Notes: a model not told the origin generated them from the sequence alone. A DNA stretch of 64,000 bases from Doryteuthis pealeii (GCA_023376005.1 CM042152.1:71514571-71578570), one strand, 5' to 3'; shown: positions 11,958 through 23,559, counted from the stretch's first letter. A program made the numbers and translations.

Positions 11958-12231
11958 TTTTTTTCTTAGGTCTTACATTGTTCTTTATGATGTGTGCAAT
12001 TTCTTCAAAGGTGAGATCCTCCAAATCTTTTGGATACGCCATAACGGCTACTTTCATGTTTGCTTCACATCCAGCGGACGCTAAAAATAAGTCTGTAATC
12101 TCATTTTGTCCTCCAATGTTCTTTTTGTCTTGTAATTTTTTGCTTCTTGCAAAGGCTGAAAAACATTTTATCCACATCTCAACATAGTCAGGCTGCTCTA
12201 AACTTGCAAGTATGCCTATCGACGACGCCAT
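11944..12231 (-). CDS. gag: Gypsy gag N-terminal part
   Basis: The frame begins with ATG (MASSIGILASLEQPDYVEMW) only one base after the 5' LTR, so the LTR itself must supply the leader. It runs 95 codons and stops after a run of seven A bases (T7 on the + strand, 11958-11964). On the other side of that run another frame continues as plausible gag sequence down to 11184. The break is therefore a one-base shift at a homopolymer: a sequencing error, a recent mutation, or a programmed +1 shift. Confidence 0.8.
   Translation of the reverse strand: MASSIGILASLEQPDYVEMWIKCFSAFARSKKLQDKKNIGGQNEITDLFLASAGCEANMKVAVMAYPKDLEDLTFEEIAHIIKNNVRPKKKTGYC
12219..12230 (-). promoter_or_regulatory. Putative primer binding site overlapping gag start
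   Basis: Immediately after the 5' LTR the element reads TGGCGTCGTC, beginning with the TGG expected to pair with a tRNA CCA end. The TGG overlaps the gag ATG (ATGG). The following bases are loosely similar to what a tRNA-Ser 3' end would need, but with mismatches, so the primer tRNA is not assigned. Confidence 0.45.
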
Positions 12232-12232
12232 G

Positions 12233-12407
12233 TGTTGTGAGGTGTGGTTTTGTGTTCCTTGTTACAGTAGTATTTATTCGTGCTTAATCTTAGCACTGGG
12301 TTCGGCTTCTCGTAGCTAACCTTTAGTCCCCTAAAGTGTCTCTATATATGTCCTGCAGTAATACACATATGTAAATGAGATAACACGCCATTGGCTATCT
12401 CACTACA
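12233..12407 (-). repeat. 5' LTR of the intronic gypsy element
   Basis: This 175-bp LTR is identical by eye to 8288-8462 and is followed by the GATAT target duplication at 12408-12412. It must contain the promoter, because gag starts one base downstream of it. Confidence 0.95.
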
Positions 12408-14409
12408 GATATCATAATCCTTTTGAGGCACTCCATATATATTGATGCTATCTAAATAAGCAAATGTAATACAAACTACTTGTACTTGCCATGATGAATT
12501 ACTGGGTTCTATAATGCCCTCTCAAGTCTCTGGATTTCTTGTCTAATAAATTTACAGTCAATATAAGAACAGTGCCTTGATTTAGTGCCATTTGGGTGAC
12601 ATTCTGGCATTTAGGTTTACAAACAATGCAGGTAGCTGAACAGAAAGTAATATCCCCAAGTTATCTTTGTAATCATGTTCCTTCACTTGAAGTGTCTCTT
12701 GACAATGTCCTGTTATTGCAACCAAAAGTAAAGCTGACACTATTGAAACAGTACTGTTTGAATGGTAGACTTGCACTGAACATTGTTCTACCACTCTAAC
12801 ATAAATATAGCTTTCGTAGTTACCACTGTTTATTAGAACATTTATGACATAGCTGCTCAGAGTGGTGCACTTCTCTGTATCGTAATGTCAGACCCCAACA
12901 TTGTTGCAGTTTTGCTGGTTGAGTCAAAGCTATACACAGCACTGAGGCAGAATCACAAAAGAAAAGAAAAAGAAAAAAGAAACAAGGGAAACTTTTAATC
13001 AACTGAGGAAATTGTGTGTAACACCAGCAATTGCTGTTTTTGTGCTATGACCATCTTACACTATTCCCCATTTTCTTTCACTTCCATTTTTGTAAAGTGG
13101 ATAAGGGACCTCCCTCCCCACCAAGACCCAGTTCTTCAACTCTCAACTGTCACTTGCATGCTTCCCACTCTGCCATCCATATTTCAATACTTAAAACAGC
13201 TTGATTCTTATCTACAAACTTCCAGTTGTGCCCCAGTGACATGCTACTAGACATAGCAAAAAAACCTTTTCATCTAAAGACATTCTCACCAAATTCTGAT
13301 TTCATTGCTTTTCTGAACTTTTGATCAGTCTTCCAAATTATCACCACACACACACACACACATCTGTGTCCATAAATACACACATGCTACATACACACGC
13401 ATGTATAGACATGTCCAATTCCACACAGATATATACACACACCTTGACATAGATATACCTACCCCTACTCATATTCCTATCCCTATATGGATATATATAC
13501 ATACACTTACTCATATAGCTATAGTGTCACACATCAATCTTCCTACCAGTTAAAGAAAACTTTGCAACCATCTTAATGAAACTGAGATGGCAGCCAATAT
13601 GTTGTGAGCAGATAAAGACGAGGCACTAGTAGAAACACTAGATCAACAAACATGCACATCGTACCCTACCTTTTTATACTTTTGGCAAGTTACTTCAGAT
13701 GATGGGCACTTGAAAATTGAGTAGACTGGACTTCTACAAAAGAGGCATTTTTCTTTTTTAAAGAAAGCAAAACTTGTGAATTGAAAATTTGTCTTTTGTT
13801 CAGTTTACAATTTCAGTGTAGCAACACTTACTGGTTGTGGTATCAGATCAAATCCATATGTGTCTGAATTTTTTAGAGCTGTTTCTTATGTTCTTGCCTG
13901 GTTAGACATGGCTAAGTCAAGTATTTTATTTTCCAACAACTGTTGATATACAAGTGTCTGTCTCAGTCTACCTCAGATGTTACTGTCACTGTGGTTTTGA
14001 CTCAGAACGGGTGACCAGTTGCTTTTGTGACAATGAATTATTGTATAGTAAGAAAAGAAATAAAATATTAACTCAAAAACTGAGTCAACTAAACAGAAAG
14101 AAAATCCATTCCTTAGATATTAATCAAAAGTGCTGTCCAGAAATAACAATTCCTCCCCCATAGAAGTCCAATTTCACAACAATGCAATGATATTTGCATC
14201 TTTAAAACTGAATACAAATAAATCATAAAAACTGATTTTATAATTATTTTGTAATATTTCATGTTTGTTTTGATTTATGATATATTTACAAATTTATCAT
14301 CTTAAAAATAATAAATGATTTATTTTAATTGTTTTTATGCCTCAAGTTTCAATTGATTTATACTTAATAAGTTATGTTTTATCACTTTTAACATATTTTT
14401 TTTTTACAG
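12408..14409 (+). other. Intron 3, right part
   Basis: Non-coding sequence from the gypsy insertion to exon 4. It holds a CA microsatellite at about 13344-13363 and TATA/CACA-rich sequence to 13520. The segment 12989-13280 appears inverted in copy 2 at 52176-52462. A diverged repeat at 14075-14180 resembles 8092-8180. No gene is supported. Confidence 0.65.
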
Positions 14410-14515
14410 AAATTGAATATTACAATTAATGAGCTGAATATCATCATCAATGATATCAATGAAATTTTGGTAGACAATTCACTGTTATATATTACCAGCC
14501 CTGTAGATTATGCTT
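14410..14515 (+). CDS. Exon 4 (copy 1): middle of VWD domain
   Basis: This 106-nt exon lies between TTTTTTACAG and GTAAGT, starting in phase 0 and ending in phase 1. It encodes KLNITINELNIIINDI and continues to SPVDYA. This matches the VWD middle strand region, where a KxNITxNG-like element precedes the next strand. It has one sequon (NIT). Phases fit exon 3 before and exon 5 after. An identical exon except for one missing base lies at 53585-53689. Confidence 0.8.
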
Positions 14516-17500
14516 GTAAGTCATTTTACTATTTTACTCTAAAATATCATACATTATAATAAATTATTTGGATAATGATATTTGACAATGTAGTTAAGAA
14601 ACATGACTGAAAAATGAAAACCAAGTTGTTGAAATTAACAATTTATTCTTATAAAAACGTTTTGTTTACACAGCTTCTTCAGATATTACTAAATTGAATT
14701 TTTTTAAATAAGATAATTTATTGTAAACCATCATGGAAAAAGATGCAAGTTGTATGTGAGTTTTTTTAATTCAAAAAATTGTTTTGTGATTATTATTATT
14801 ACTATAATGTATTAAAGATTATTGAAGAGTAATATAATTTGTGGTTCATTAATAATATAGTAAAATATAACTGAAGATTCTTATTGAAGAAAAGAAAAAG
14901 AAAGAAAAATATTGTAGTTGTTCAGTTTGCATTAATTAGACCTATTCAATTTCTATTTATTTATTAATATTCTATTTTTTCTTTATGCTAATTTTGCTAA
15001 AAATGGAAATGTATTAAAAAATAAATGTTATTGTTTTATCTTTTTTATATTGAGCAGATTTCAAACATTGATGTTTTGATTTGTTTGTACTTTTTTATTC
15101 ATATCTGGAAAACTATCTCCAAGATGATTAAAAAATATGGTAAAAAACAACAAATAATAAAACAACCTATGAAGCTGGTATATAAGAAATATACTGTAAA
15201 TTTGCCACAAAAATACATTACAGAAATATTAATATCTCTTAAAATGAGAATATATGAACACTTCAGAGTATTAAAGATTGATAATAAATTTAATGCTTTC
15301 ATAAACCAAAAAAATGAAAACTATCATAATATTGACCTAGATAATGCCTGCATAATCAAAAAGAGAACAAGACAATCAAAACATCTATGTCCACTCTAAT
15401 TTCACAATACTTAACAGTAGAACAATGACTTGGATTCTTAATATATCTCTGTTTTTAGCCAAATTAATGTTAAGATAAAATAGAATATTAACTAATAAAT
15501 AGAAATAAAATAGATTAGGTTAAAGTAGATTGAGCAACTTAAATTTTTCTTTAATAGTATTTTTCTTAACCACACACACTATAATATATAACAATTCAGT
15601 ACATTTAGAAAACATTATTATGTCATGTAAATAGATAATCTATATCAACAAGATGATATTTTTTAATTTTGATTTTTCAATTATTTCATTTAATAATGAA
15701 AAATTGTTAAATTATTTAATGCAACACAAAGGATATCACTTAAAGTTTGGAAGAATAACATTTTTTTTTAGATATAACATTCAAATTTCTCCTCTGATTA
15801 TCTATATTGCTGTGATGTAATACTTTACTTTGTAATATTCATTTGTAATGTACTATTTGTATTCTTTGACTAAAAATTATGAAAAACAATTTCTTTGCAA
15901 CAATCAGAATTTTAATCTAATTAGATTTAGGATAAATCTTTGTAAACTTAATTATTTTCAGTAAATTGTGGTTATGTACTAAATTGTTTTTGTTTTTTAA
16001 ATTTCATGATTCTATGAATTAAAGTGAATATCTTAATGTATTATGAAAAACTGATGGTCATTCAAGAATAACAGTTAAAGAATTTGTATTATAAAGGGTC
16101 ATTCAATAAACAAAGGGACATGTTTTTTTTTTTTTCAGAATTATTTTCCATAAATGTAAACTCTACATTGTTTAGAAATGGCTTATAGCAAAAATTATTT
16201 CAATTGCACAAAAATATTTGTTTTATTGGAATTTTATTTTTTAGAAAATAAAGCAAACTGTGACACTTTATGCCTCTGCCCAAGGAAACACACTCAGAAA
16301 ATAGAAAACAATACGAACTCGTAAAAAATTAGCAATTTAAAAACTGTAAGCCAAAAACATTCACTAAATACAGATTTATGGGCCTGCAAAATAGTCCCTT
16401 TGCTGAGAATTGAAAATTATCTGTGTAACAAAATATAAAAACATACAAATGTACTACAAATTATATACAGCAATTAAAAAAGGAATAAAAAAGAACACTC
16501 TATCCTTAGTGTCACAGCTTCTTTTTAAATTTCCCTTATGGAAAAAAAGTTCACTCATACCCAGTTTCTGGGGGGGCAGCAGTTTTAGCTGCGGAATTTG
16601 GCTGTGATCTAAAGGTGGAAGAAGTCTTCAAGGAAATGTCAGTTGTTGTGGGCTACAAAAATGGTGGTGGTAAGCTAAGCTGCCAAGCTGACAGGGGTTA
16701 TTAAGACAGGAAAGGTGATGTAGAAAAACATATCTTCTTGGTGAATAACATCTATTGTGGAGCTGAAATTTCTTCTTCATATGTACCACAAGTTCTAAAA
16801 TATATTCTTTGTTGGGGACTGTGCTCTGAAAGGCATTCATTCAGACTGATGGAAGGTTTTTTTTTCTTTTAAGGTCTTCAACATATATCAGAAAGTTGAT
16901 TGTTAATTTGGTTCTTCTTCTTCTTTCTTATAAACTATCAAAGTTTATATTTAGGGCTCAGCCCAGCTTTCTTCAAATAGATAGACACTGCATGTCTCTC
17001 ATATATTAGGGCTCAGACCAAATTTTTTCAAATAGATAAACAAATCTATTTCACAAATGTGTCTTTTTCTGTCTCTCCAAGGCCAGATAAGTACACAAAT
17101 AAATGAGGTGCAAAAAAACCTTAGAGACTTGTCAAAGGCTAGAAAAAATAAAAACCTCACAAAACAATTTCCTACCTCTCAGTTAGGTAAGTGCAGGTAC
17201 TGAAAAGTTACTCCAGAACCTTCTACTACCTCTCATGGCTAGATGACCAAAAGACTGTCAAACAAATTTCAGGCACAGCGGGGGTTGGGCGGGGTGGATT
17301 ATACCCTGCCTCCCTTCCCACTTTGGAGTAAAGACTACCCTTTGAACTGATGGATCACAAACCGCCAAGAAAATCAATCAGCAGAAGCACAAATTCCCAA
17401 AGGGCCACAACCCAACTTAAATACCTTTTAATTTCCAAAGTTTTTAAGCTATTCAAAATAGCAAAAAATCAAACTGCTTCAGGCTTGAATACAAGCCTGT

Positions 17501-18094
17501 CAAATGTTTGGTGGCTGAGAAGTGCAAATCTTGGAGAATTTACAGAAGAATGTGGATGTGTATGGAGAAGAATGTTGAGCAAAAAAGATGTTTACAAATG
17601 GACTAAACATGAGTTTCCCACTATGAGCTTCAGTTTAAAGACAGTCCATGGAATGAAAACACACTGATTCTCTGGTAAAGAAAAAGTACCGAGCAGAGTG
17701 GTTAGTGAAGAAGGTCATGTTGACAGTCTTTTGGGACATGAAACAAACCCATTCCTTTCCATTTTCTTGAAAAAGGTGCTACTGCAAATAGTGCTTTGTA
17801 TTGCCAACTTATATTTTCATATAAGTTTATAACACTTATATACTTTATTTGTAATTTTCAAATTTTATTTTGCTCTGTGACCTTTTGATGAATATTTAGT
17901 CAGTAGGATACATAAAATCTCAAATATTCAATATAGATTAAAAAAATATAAAATTAATTAAGGAATGTGTGTTTCTGAATCTGATAAATATTCATAAATA
18001 TTCATAATGATTTGTTATTTATATACACTCAAGATGAGTGTGTGTGTGTCTATGTTTGTGTTTTAACACAATTGTTTTTTGTGTATTCTTCCAG
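14516..18094 (+). other. Intron 4 (copy 1)
   Basis: An AT-rich intron. A segment visibly richer in GC from about 16090 to 17850 holds mariner-related material, starting near GGGTCATTCAATAAACAAAG and ending with the transposase relic at 17500-17850. Open frames at 15025-15399 and 16628-16840 recur in copy 2 but show no domain I recognise. Confidence 0.6.
17500..17850 (+). pseudogene. Mariner-type transposase relic (copy 1)
   Basis: Broken frames retain recognisable pieces of a mariner transposase. The first is a helix-turn-helix style stretch (SKKDVYKWTKHEF). In a different frame come the core signature KKVMLTVFWDMK, whose VFWD carries the second catalytic Asp, and the following EKGATANSA-like block. 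Just before the core, the usual SMEW-KHT box has a TGA stop in place of the Trp codon. The middle of the gene is missing, so the element is dead. The second copy at 56690-57030 keeps the core block in one open frame. Confidence 0.7.
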
Positions 18095-18253
18095 CTACAG
18101 TAATCCAAAAGAAAAATGAGTATATTTTCATTGATAGCAAGGGAAGTTTTGCTCTCAAATACAGCAAAAAAGGAATCTTGCTAAAACTTGATAGTGATAG
18201 CATATCTGGAAAGATTGATATTCAAGGTTTATGTGGGTATCATGATCAAATTG
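18095..18253 (+). CDS. Exon 5 (copy 1): C-terminal part of VWD domain
   Basis: This 159-nt exon lies between TTCTTCCAG and GTAAGT, with two bases completing a Ser codon and phase 1 at its end. It encodes IQKKNEYIFIDSKG, GILLKLDSDS and then IDIQGLCGYHDQ. The G-LCG near the end is the hallmark of the VWD C-terminus. In most VWD domains LCGN is followed by an acidic NxNGxxxDD calcium loop. Here it is GYHDQIDE, so the calcium site looks degenerate. Confidence 0.88.
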
Positions 18254-18852
18254 GTAAGTCCTCTTTTTATCTTAACAATAAGTATTCATCTTAATAAAAC
18301 TAACATTATCCTTATGATTTGTTGAAGATTTAAACTTGTAAATTATGTGAAGCTATATATTAAACAAATAGGTTAATGAACTAATAATATTTTCCAAGAA
18401 CACTGAATTTAAAGAAGCTTCTAAATTCACAAAACTTTCTAAGTAATACTGCTTAATATTATTCATTAGCATCAATGATAAAGGAAATGCATAGTAGCAT
18501 GTTTATAACATTTTATAGAAAATGTGCATAATTTAAAAATGCTCACTGAATTAAGCAAAGAAAATATAATTGTACATTCATCATTTTGTTACTCATTCTT
18601 CATTTGCTACAGAGATGATACTTTCTGGAAGTCATTTGAAATGTCTATCATAGGTATGCAGAAAAATAACTTATTTTTTGTCATTGTAATAATCTAATTG
18701 CTTAGATTAAGAATTAGTAGCTTATTCATCAGAGTATGCTTTTATTAGATGTTCATTTAAAAAAAATTATACTGATTAATATCTTGTAATTGAAAAAAAA
18801 AACTAATCCAACATTTTTGCTTTAAAATATTCCTTTTTCTTTTTCTTTATAG

Positions 18853-18899
18853 ATGAAGTAGTTCTCACACCTGTCAATGAAACAATTGATACAGCTCAG
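18853..18899 (+). CDS. Exon 6 (copy 1): linker after VWD domain
   Basis: This 47-nt exon lies between TTTCTTTATAG and GTAATT. Two bases complete an Asp codon with exon 5, and then it encodes EVVLTPVNETIDTAQ, ending in phase 0. It has one sequon (NET). It links the VWD to the C8 domain, which starts at 60113 in phase 0. The copy at 57901-57947 is identical by eye. Confidence 0.75.
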
Positions 18900-20782
18900 G
18901 TAATTTTGATTTAGTATTGAACATAATAACATTTCCAAGTCTTATAATATTATTTCTTTTTCTTCCTCTTAAAGTTAATTTGTACACTCAAAAAAGTATG
19001 CTAATTAATTATAGAACAATGAAATTAATTATTATTGCTTCTTAAAATTCATATACTATCACCTATGTTTTTTTATCTAATTAAGCAAAGTCAATTTTCC
19101 TGTTACATAGCTTCTAAATTCTGTTGATTATGATATAGTTGAAGAGAATTTGCAAAACTTATAACATCTCATTGTATAAATGTATAACAGTTGGGTATAA
19201 TTTATTATGTCAAAAACAAATAGAATATTACTATAAACAAATCTCTGAAAAGTCAATTATCAAAAATTAAAGACATAAAATTGGGACAAAATAAGTCAAT
19301 TACCAATTGATTTTAATATTCAAAAGTTATTTTAGATTATGGAGACCCATTCAGTTTGTTGCTAGAGTGGATTTTCCTTGGAAGGGTCATGGATAAAATT
19401 TTCTATCATTGCAATTTCTAATAGATAGAGTTTGAAAGAATATAATGTACAAAATCAAAATTCTGATGCAAATGCAGAATTAGCAGAATGAAAGACAGAC
19501 AAAAAAATTATTTGAAAGATTGAATCATATAAAGGGAAGATTTATAGAAGAGATAGAAGAGTAGTTTTTGTCTGTTTTGTAATTACAACTTAGTCATAAC
19601 TTGTTTTAGCTACATTAAATTTCAATTGATTTAATTGTGCGAAAATGTAAACATTGTTTTCATTCATAATTTCATTATTTCTATAAGCTAAAGATTTTTT
19701 TTTTAAATCATCAGGGAGTTTTGTTAATATTTCTTTTTTGAATGGTACAAAAAATTTTGAAAATAATATTAACCTTTATTCAAGTTTCATTGTGTTAAAT
19801 ATAGAGGGGTAAATTTTACGCATCAAATTGAGGTCCCTAGTGAATAGAACCAGAAATTTACATGATTAAGTTTGCTTTAATATTAAAATTTCGAAAGTTT
19901 TTTTTTTACTAAACTTCAATTTACAAAAATTTTTGTACCATTCAAAAAAAGAAATTATTAACAAAAAACTCCTGAAAGATTTAAAAAAATCTTTAGCTTA
20001 ATAGAAATAAAGAAAATTATGAATGAAAAACAATGTTTACATTTTCGACAATTAAAATCAATTGAAATTAAATGTAGCCTAAAAACAAGTTATGACTAGT
20101 TGTAATTTACAAAACAAGACAAAGAACTACTCTTCTATCTCTTTCTATAAATCTCCCTTTTATATGATTTCAAATCTTTCAAATAATTTTGTCTGTCTTC
20201 AATATCCTGCTAATCTGCAATTTTGCATCAGAATTTGATTTTGTACATATATTCTTCAAACTCTACTATAGAAATTGCAATGATAGAAATTTTTCCATGA
20301 ACCCTTCCAAGAAAATCCACTCTAGCACAATCTGAATGGGTTCCATAATCTAAAATAACTTTTGAATATTAAAATCATTGGTAATTGACTTATTTGTTCC
20401 AATTTTATGTCTTAATTTTGATAATTGAACTTTTCAGAGATTTGTTTATAGTAAATTCTATTGTTTTTGACATAATAAATATACCCAAACTGTTATACAT
20501 TTATACAATGAAGAATGTTATAAGTTTTTGCCAAAATTCCTCTTCTAAACTATATCATAATTAACAGAATTTAGAAGTATGTAACAGGAAAATTGACTTT
20601 GCTTATTAGATAAAAAACATAGGGGAATAAGTATATGATTTTAAGAAGCAATAATTAATTTCATTGTTCTATAATTAATTTAGCATACTTTTTTGAGTGT
20701 ACAAATTACTTTAGAAGGAGAATAAAGAATAATATTATAAGATTGGAAATGTTATTATGTTCAATTAACTATAATCAATTAC

Positions 20783-20830
20783 CTGAGCTGTATCAATTGT
20801 TTCATTGACAGGTGTGAGAAACTACTTCAT
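20783..20830 (-). pseudogene. Inverted copy of exon 6 in fold-back arm
   Basis: Reverse-complement copy of the exon at 18853-18899 with one extra base (an added A/T in the GAGAAACTA stretch). It is a by-product of the fold-back and not a separate gene. Confidence 0.85.
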
Positions 20831-21222
20831 CTATAAAGAAAAAGAAAAAGGAATATTTTAAAGCAAAAATTTGTTTAGTTTTTTTTCAATTACAAGATAT
20901 TAACAGTAATAATTTTTTTTAAAGAACATCTAATAAAGCATACTCTGATGAATAGCTACTAATTCTTAATTAAGCAATTAGAATTATTACAATGAACAAA
21001 AAATAAAGTTATTTTTCTGCATACCTATGATAGACATTTCAAATGACTTCCCAGAAAGTTATCATCTCTGTAAGCAAATAAGAAATGAGTAACAAAATGA
21101 TGATGTACATTATTTATTCTTTGCTTAATTCAGTGAGCAATTTCTTAAATTATGCACATTTTCTATAAAATGTTATAAACATGTACTATGCATTTTCCCT
21201 TTAATCATTGATGCTAATGAAT

Positions 21223-21322
21223 NNNNNNNNNNNNNNNNNNNNNNNNNNNNNNNNNNNNNNNNNNNNNNNNNNNNNNNNNNNNNNNNNNNNNNNNNNNNNN
21301 NNNNNNNNNNNNNNNNNNNNNN
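21223..21322. other. Assembly gap of 100 N
   Basis: Exactly 100 N bases, a conventional scaffold-gap length. A fold-back arm ends at its left edge and the giant palindrome starts at its right edge. Confidence 0.99.
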
Positions 21323-22189
21323 GAAAAATTCTTCGGTAGAAAAATGACCCACGCTACCGAGTGGCAAAATGCGCTGGTCTCATTCACTCCACGTGCGTTT
21401 TTTCCGAAGTGTAATGTGAGAATGGAAATGTTGCTTCTGTGCGTATTTTTTTCAATTAACAAAAATATTTCCTTATTTCCGACAGGAATGTCGATTTATG
21501 CATTTGTTCAACAGTGTTTGAGGCGAGAAAAAAATATCTCGGTTATGAAAAAAAGTTTGTATCACATAGTCAAGTTAGCGTATGGCGCTGGTGTAGTTTC
21601 GCTTATCTGTGCGTTTTTTTCTTATGAATTGTTTTTAAACTGGTTCAACTTGTTGTTCTGAGCTGTGAGGATCTTTTTAGTGTCGTAGCTGCCACCATGA
21701 TGAATTAGGGTGTTGACTAGTATTGCAGTAATAGATAGCCGGACGAAGGAGTGAATGATACAGCATTATTAAACGAGTGCCTTTACAGAAGTTTTACTTC
21801 CGGTAATGTGTGTAGGTGCGTATGGGTTAATATTAAGTGCGATTACCTTAACACATGGGAACCAGGCTTCTTGTTTTAAAAAAACCCAAGGATGGTCATT
21901 CTTCGTACCGATGGCACTGAAGTAAGGCCCTCCCAAACTGAAACAGGTTGAAAAACCAACCCTTGATCCATCACAGGTCCTCTCCAGAAAATGTTCCATA
22001 GATGATAGCAACCCCTTATCCACACACCCATCAGTAAATCAAATTACAAAATATTAATACTAATGCCACACTTAACACAACCAACAAATCAGTTCAATCA
22101 TCAGACCTCCTACCATTACAATTACTTTATATAAAGGGGGGGTGCCATGGTTTTAAAGTTATTATCTCCCTTGTTTTGACTCTCCGAAG

Positions 22190-22550
22190 TCTAAAACAAT
22201 ATAATAATAATTGCTCATTGTCCAATCTGGAAAACCATCTTATCATTTTCTAACCATTCATTCACTTAACTTCTGCTTTCTTGTCTTGCAGGCAAAGAAT
22301 TTATCCAAAATGGACGTTCATTCTCATCAATCATCATTCCCATCTGAAGTGGTGTTCAATACCACGGAACGGTAAATTGTTTTTCTTTTTCATTTTCGGT
22401 GAACCTTTCCTTTCATCTTTCGCTCTTTGTAAGGCACTTGAACTGGAAGTGAATTATCTCATAAACTAACATACCTTGCAGGCTACCGTACCGCGGGCAT
22501 CTGTCTCGTCTAGGAGCGTGGAAGTAAACCCAAAATTGGCATTACCAATT
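22190..22550 (-). pseudogene. Gypsy gag zinc-knuckle/protease relic (left arm)
   Basis: The reverse complement carries broken frames equivalent to 46205-46600: a cysteine cluster with RDRCPAYGKTCKVC-like content and, further on, an ID-N-GA-like protease entry. Stops and frameshifts interrupt it. It is a fragment of a metazoan Ty3/gypsy element, distinct from the intronic element. Confidence 0.5.
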
Positions 22551-23559
22551 GATGTTGCAATGAGACCGTGAAAACCATGACTGTCTTTTACAATCGACTT
22601 TAATATCTAAGCTGTCGCTGACACGTCACGGGGTAAGTCTCGTGTGATCTTATAAACAACCCCTTTATTCAAACTTAACATTTATACATATTTATTTAAT
22701 AGTCAGTGTTAGTAGCAATATTCTCTGATGATTGTTAGTGGATATGTCTTCTTCTGCTTTCCGTATGACAAAAGAAGCGATGTTTTCTCTTTATCGTCGA
22801 CTTGTTTTCGGTTGACATTTCTGTTCTTTGACCTTCCTTCTGGGTAGTCTTGGGTGTTTTTCATATTTGTGTCCATTCTGGTTCTTATTAACTAACATAA
22901 TAAGACTTGGCGGTATTTTTGAAGTCTTTATACAAATTCCCAAGTTACCAATTCGCGTGGGAGAAGCTAGCTCATGAAGTAGAGAATGGCATTTCATCCG
23001 TCTTCTTGTTCACACTACATCCGATCTCAACTCTACTTCCTGTTATCTAGATTGATGCAACCAAAGTCGCGAAAGGCCAAGCCTTGCATTATTTCGGATT
23101 TTCCAGACTCAGAATTACCAGTTACATTTTGAATCTATATTCCGTACATATCAATAATGTTACTATTAATCTTGTAACAATGGCGTCTAGTGTTCCAACC
23201 GTAGGATTAGGGTATAACTATCGTTCAGGTGTTTCTTCTTCTCACAAAGTGGCTGAGGTTAGATATTAAGGCTATCTATTCAACAGCAGGATGCATCACT
23301 GTCCTGAGCGTTATATAATTTTTATTCAATTTCCATCAATCAGCTATCTGTTGTTAGTAGAGCTATTACTGAACCGAATACCATCGATTAGATAAATGCA
23401 TTGTCATCTTGTATCAGCTCACTGGTATACTCATGAATAGATCTGCCGTTTTTTTTTTGGTGCTACCACTTGAACATTTTATTACTTCAGAGGAGTATCT
23501 GAGTCTCCTTGTAAATTTTAGTATCTTTGGGGAATTTTAGTATCCTTTGTGAAATCTTT

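Larger units (their letters stand above)
8288..12407 (-). mobile_element. Complete Ty3/gypsy LTR retrotransposon in intron 3
   Basis: A 4120-bp element is bounded by two 175-bp direct LTRs (TG...CA in element orientation) that are identical by eye. The same five bases, GATAT, flank both sides (8283-8287 and 12408-12412), which is a clean integrase target duplication. Read on the minus strand the order is 5' LTR, gag with a zinc knuckle, protease, reverse transcriptase, RNase H, integrase, 3' LTR, so integrase follows RNase H as in Ty3/gypsy (Metaviridae). Identical LTRs mean the insertion is very recent. The knuckle style (CPAYGQTCYVCKKQNHF) resembles Mag/K02A2.6-like elements; the clade is a guess. 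The element is in antisense to the host gene and inside its intron. Confidence 0.95.
12989..19927. repeat. Exon 4-6 block, copy 1 of a 6.9-kb duplication
   Basis: The segment 13281-19927 aligns collinearly by eye with 52463-58970, with near-identical sequence and mostly one-base differences in homopolymers. The segment 12989-13280 aligns in reverse with 52176-52462. The copies share three exons, a dead mariner and all landmarks. The identity level suits two haplotypes or a very recent duplication. Confidence 0.9.
18461..21222. repeat. Fold-back inverted duplication ending at assembly gap
   Basis: Arm 18461-19757 is repeated in reverse complement at about 19926-21222, around a loop of about 170 bases (19758-19925). 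The turn occurs in ACAAAAATTTTTGT, where the two strands share a short self-complementary stretch. The second arm runs straight into 100 Ns. Exon 6 therefore appears again, inverted and with one extra base, at 20783-20830. The many single-base differences between arms look like read errors. This is the usual signature of a snap-back or template-complement read at a contig end. Confidence 0.9.

Noticed and set aside
15025..15399. 124-codon frame in intron 4, repeated at 54198-54602
   Set aside because: AT-rich Lys/Ile/Asn composition, no domain, and it lies between well-phased exons.
16628..16840. 70-codon minus-strand frame present in both copies
   Set aside because: The copies are near-identical anyway, so conservation means nothing; no motif recognised.
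18634..18654. Possible 41-nt microexon ending CATAG before GTATGC near 18613-18653
   Set aside because: Exons 5 and 6 already join in phase without it, part is missing from copy 2, and its length would break the frame.
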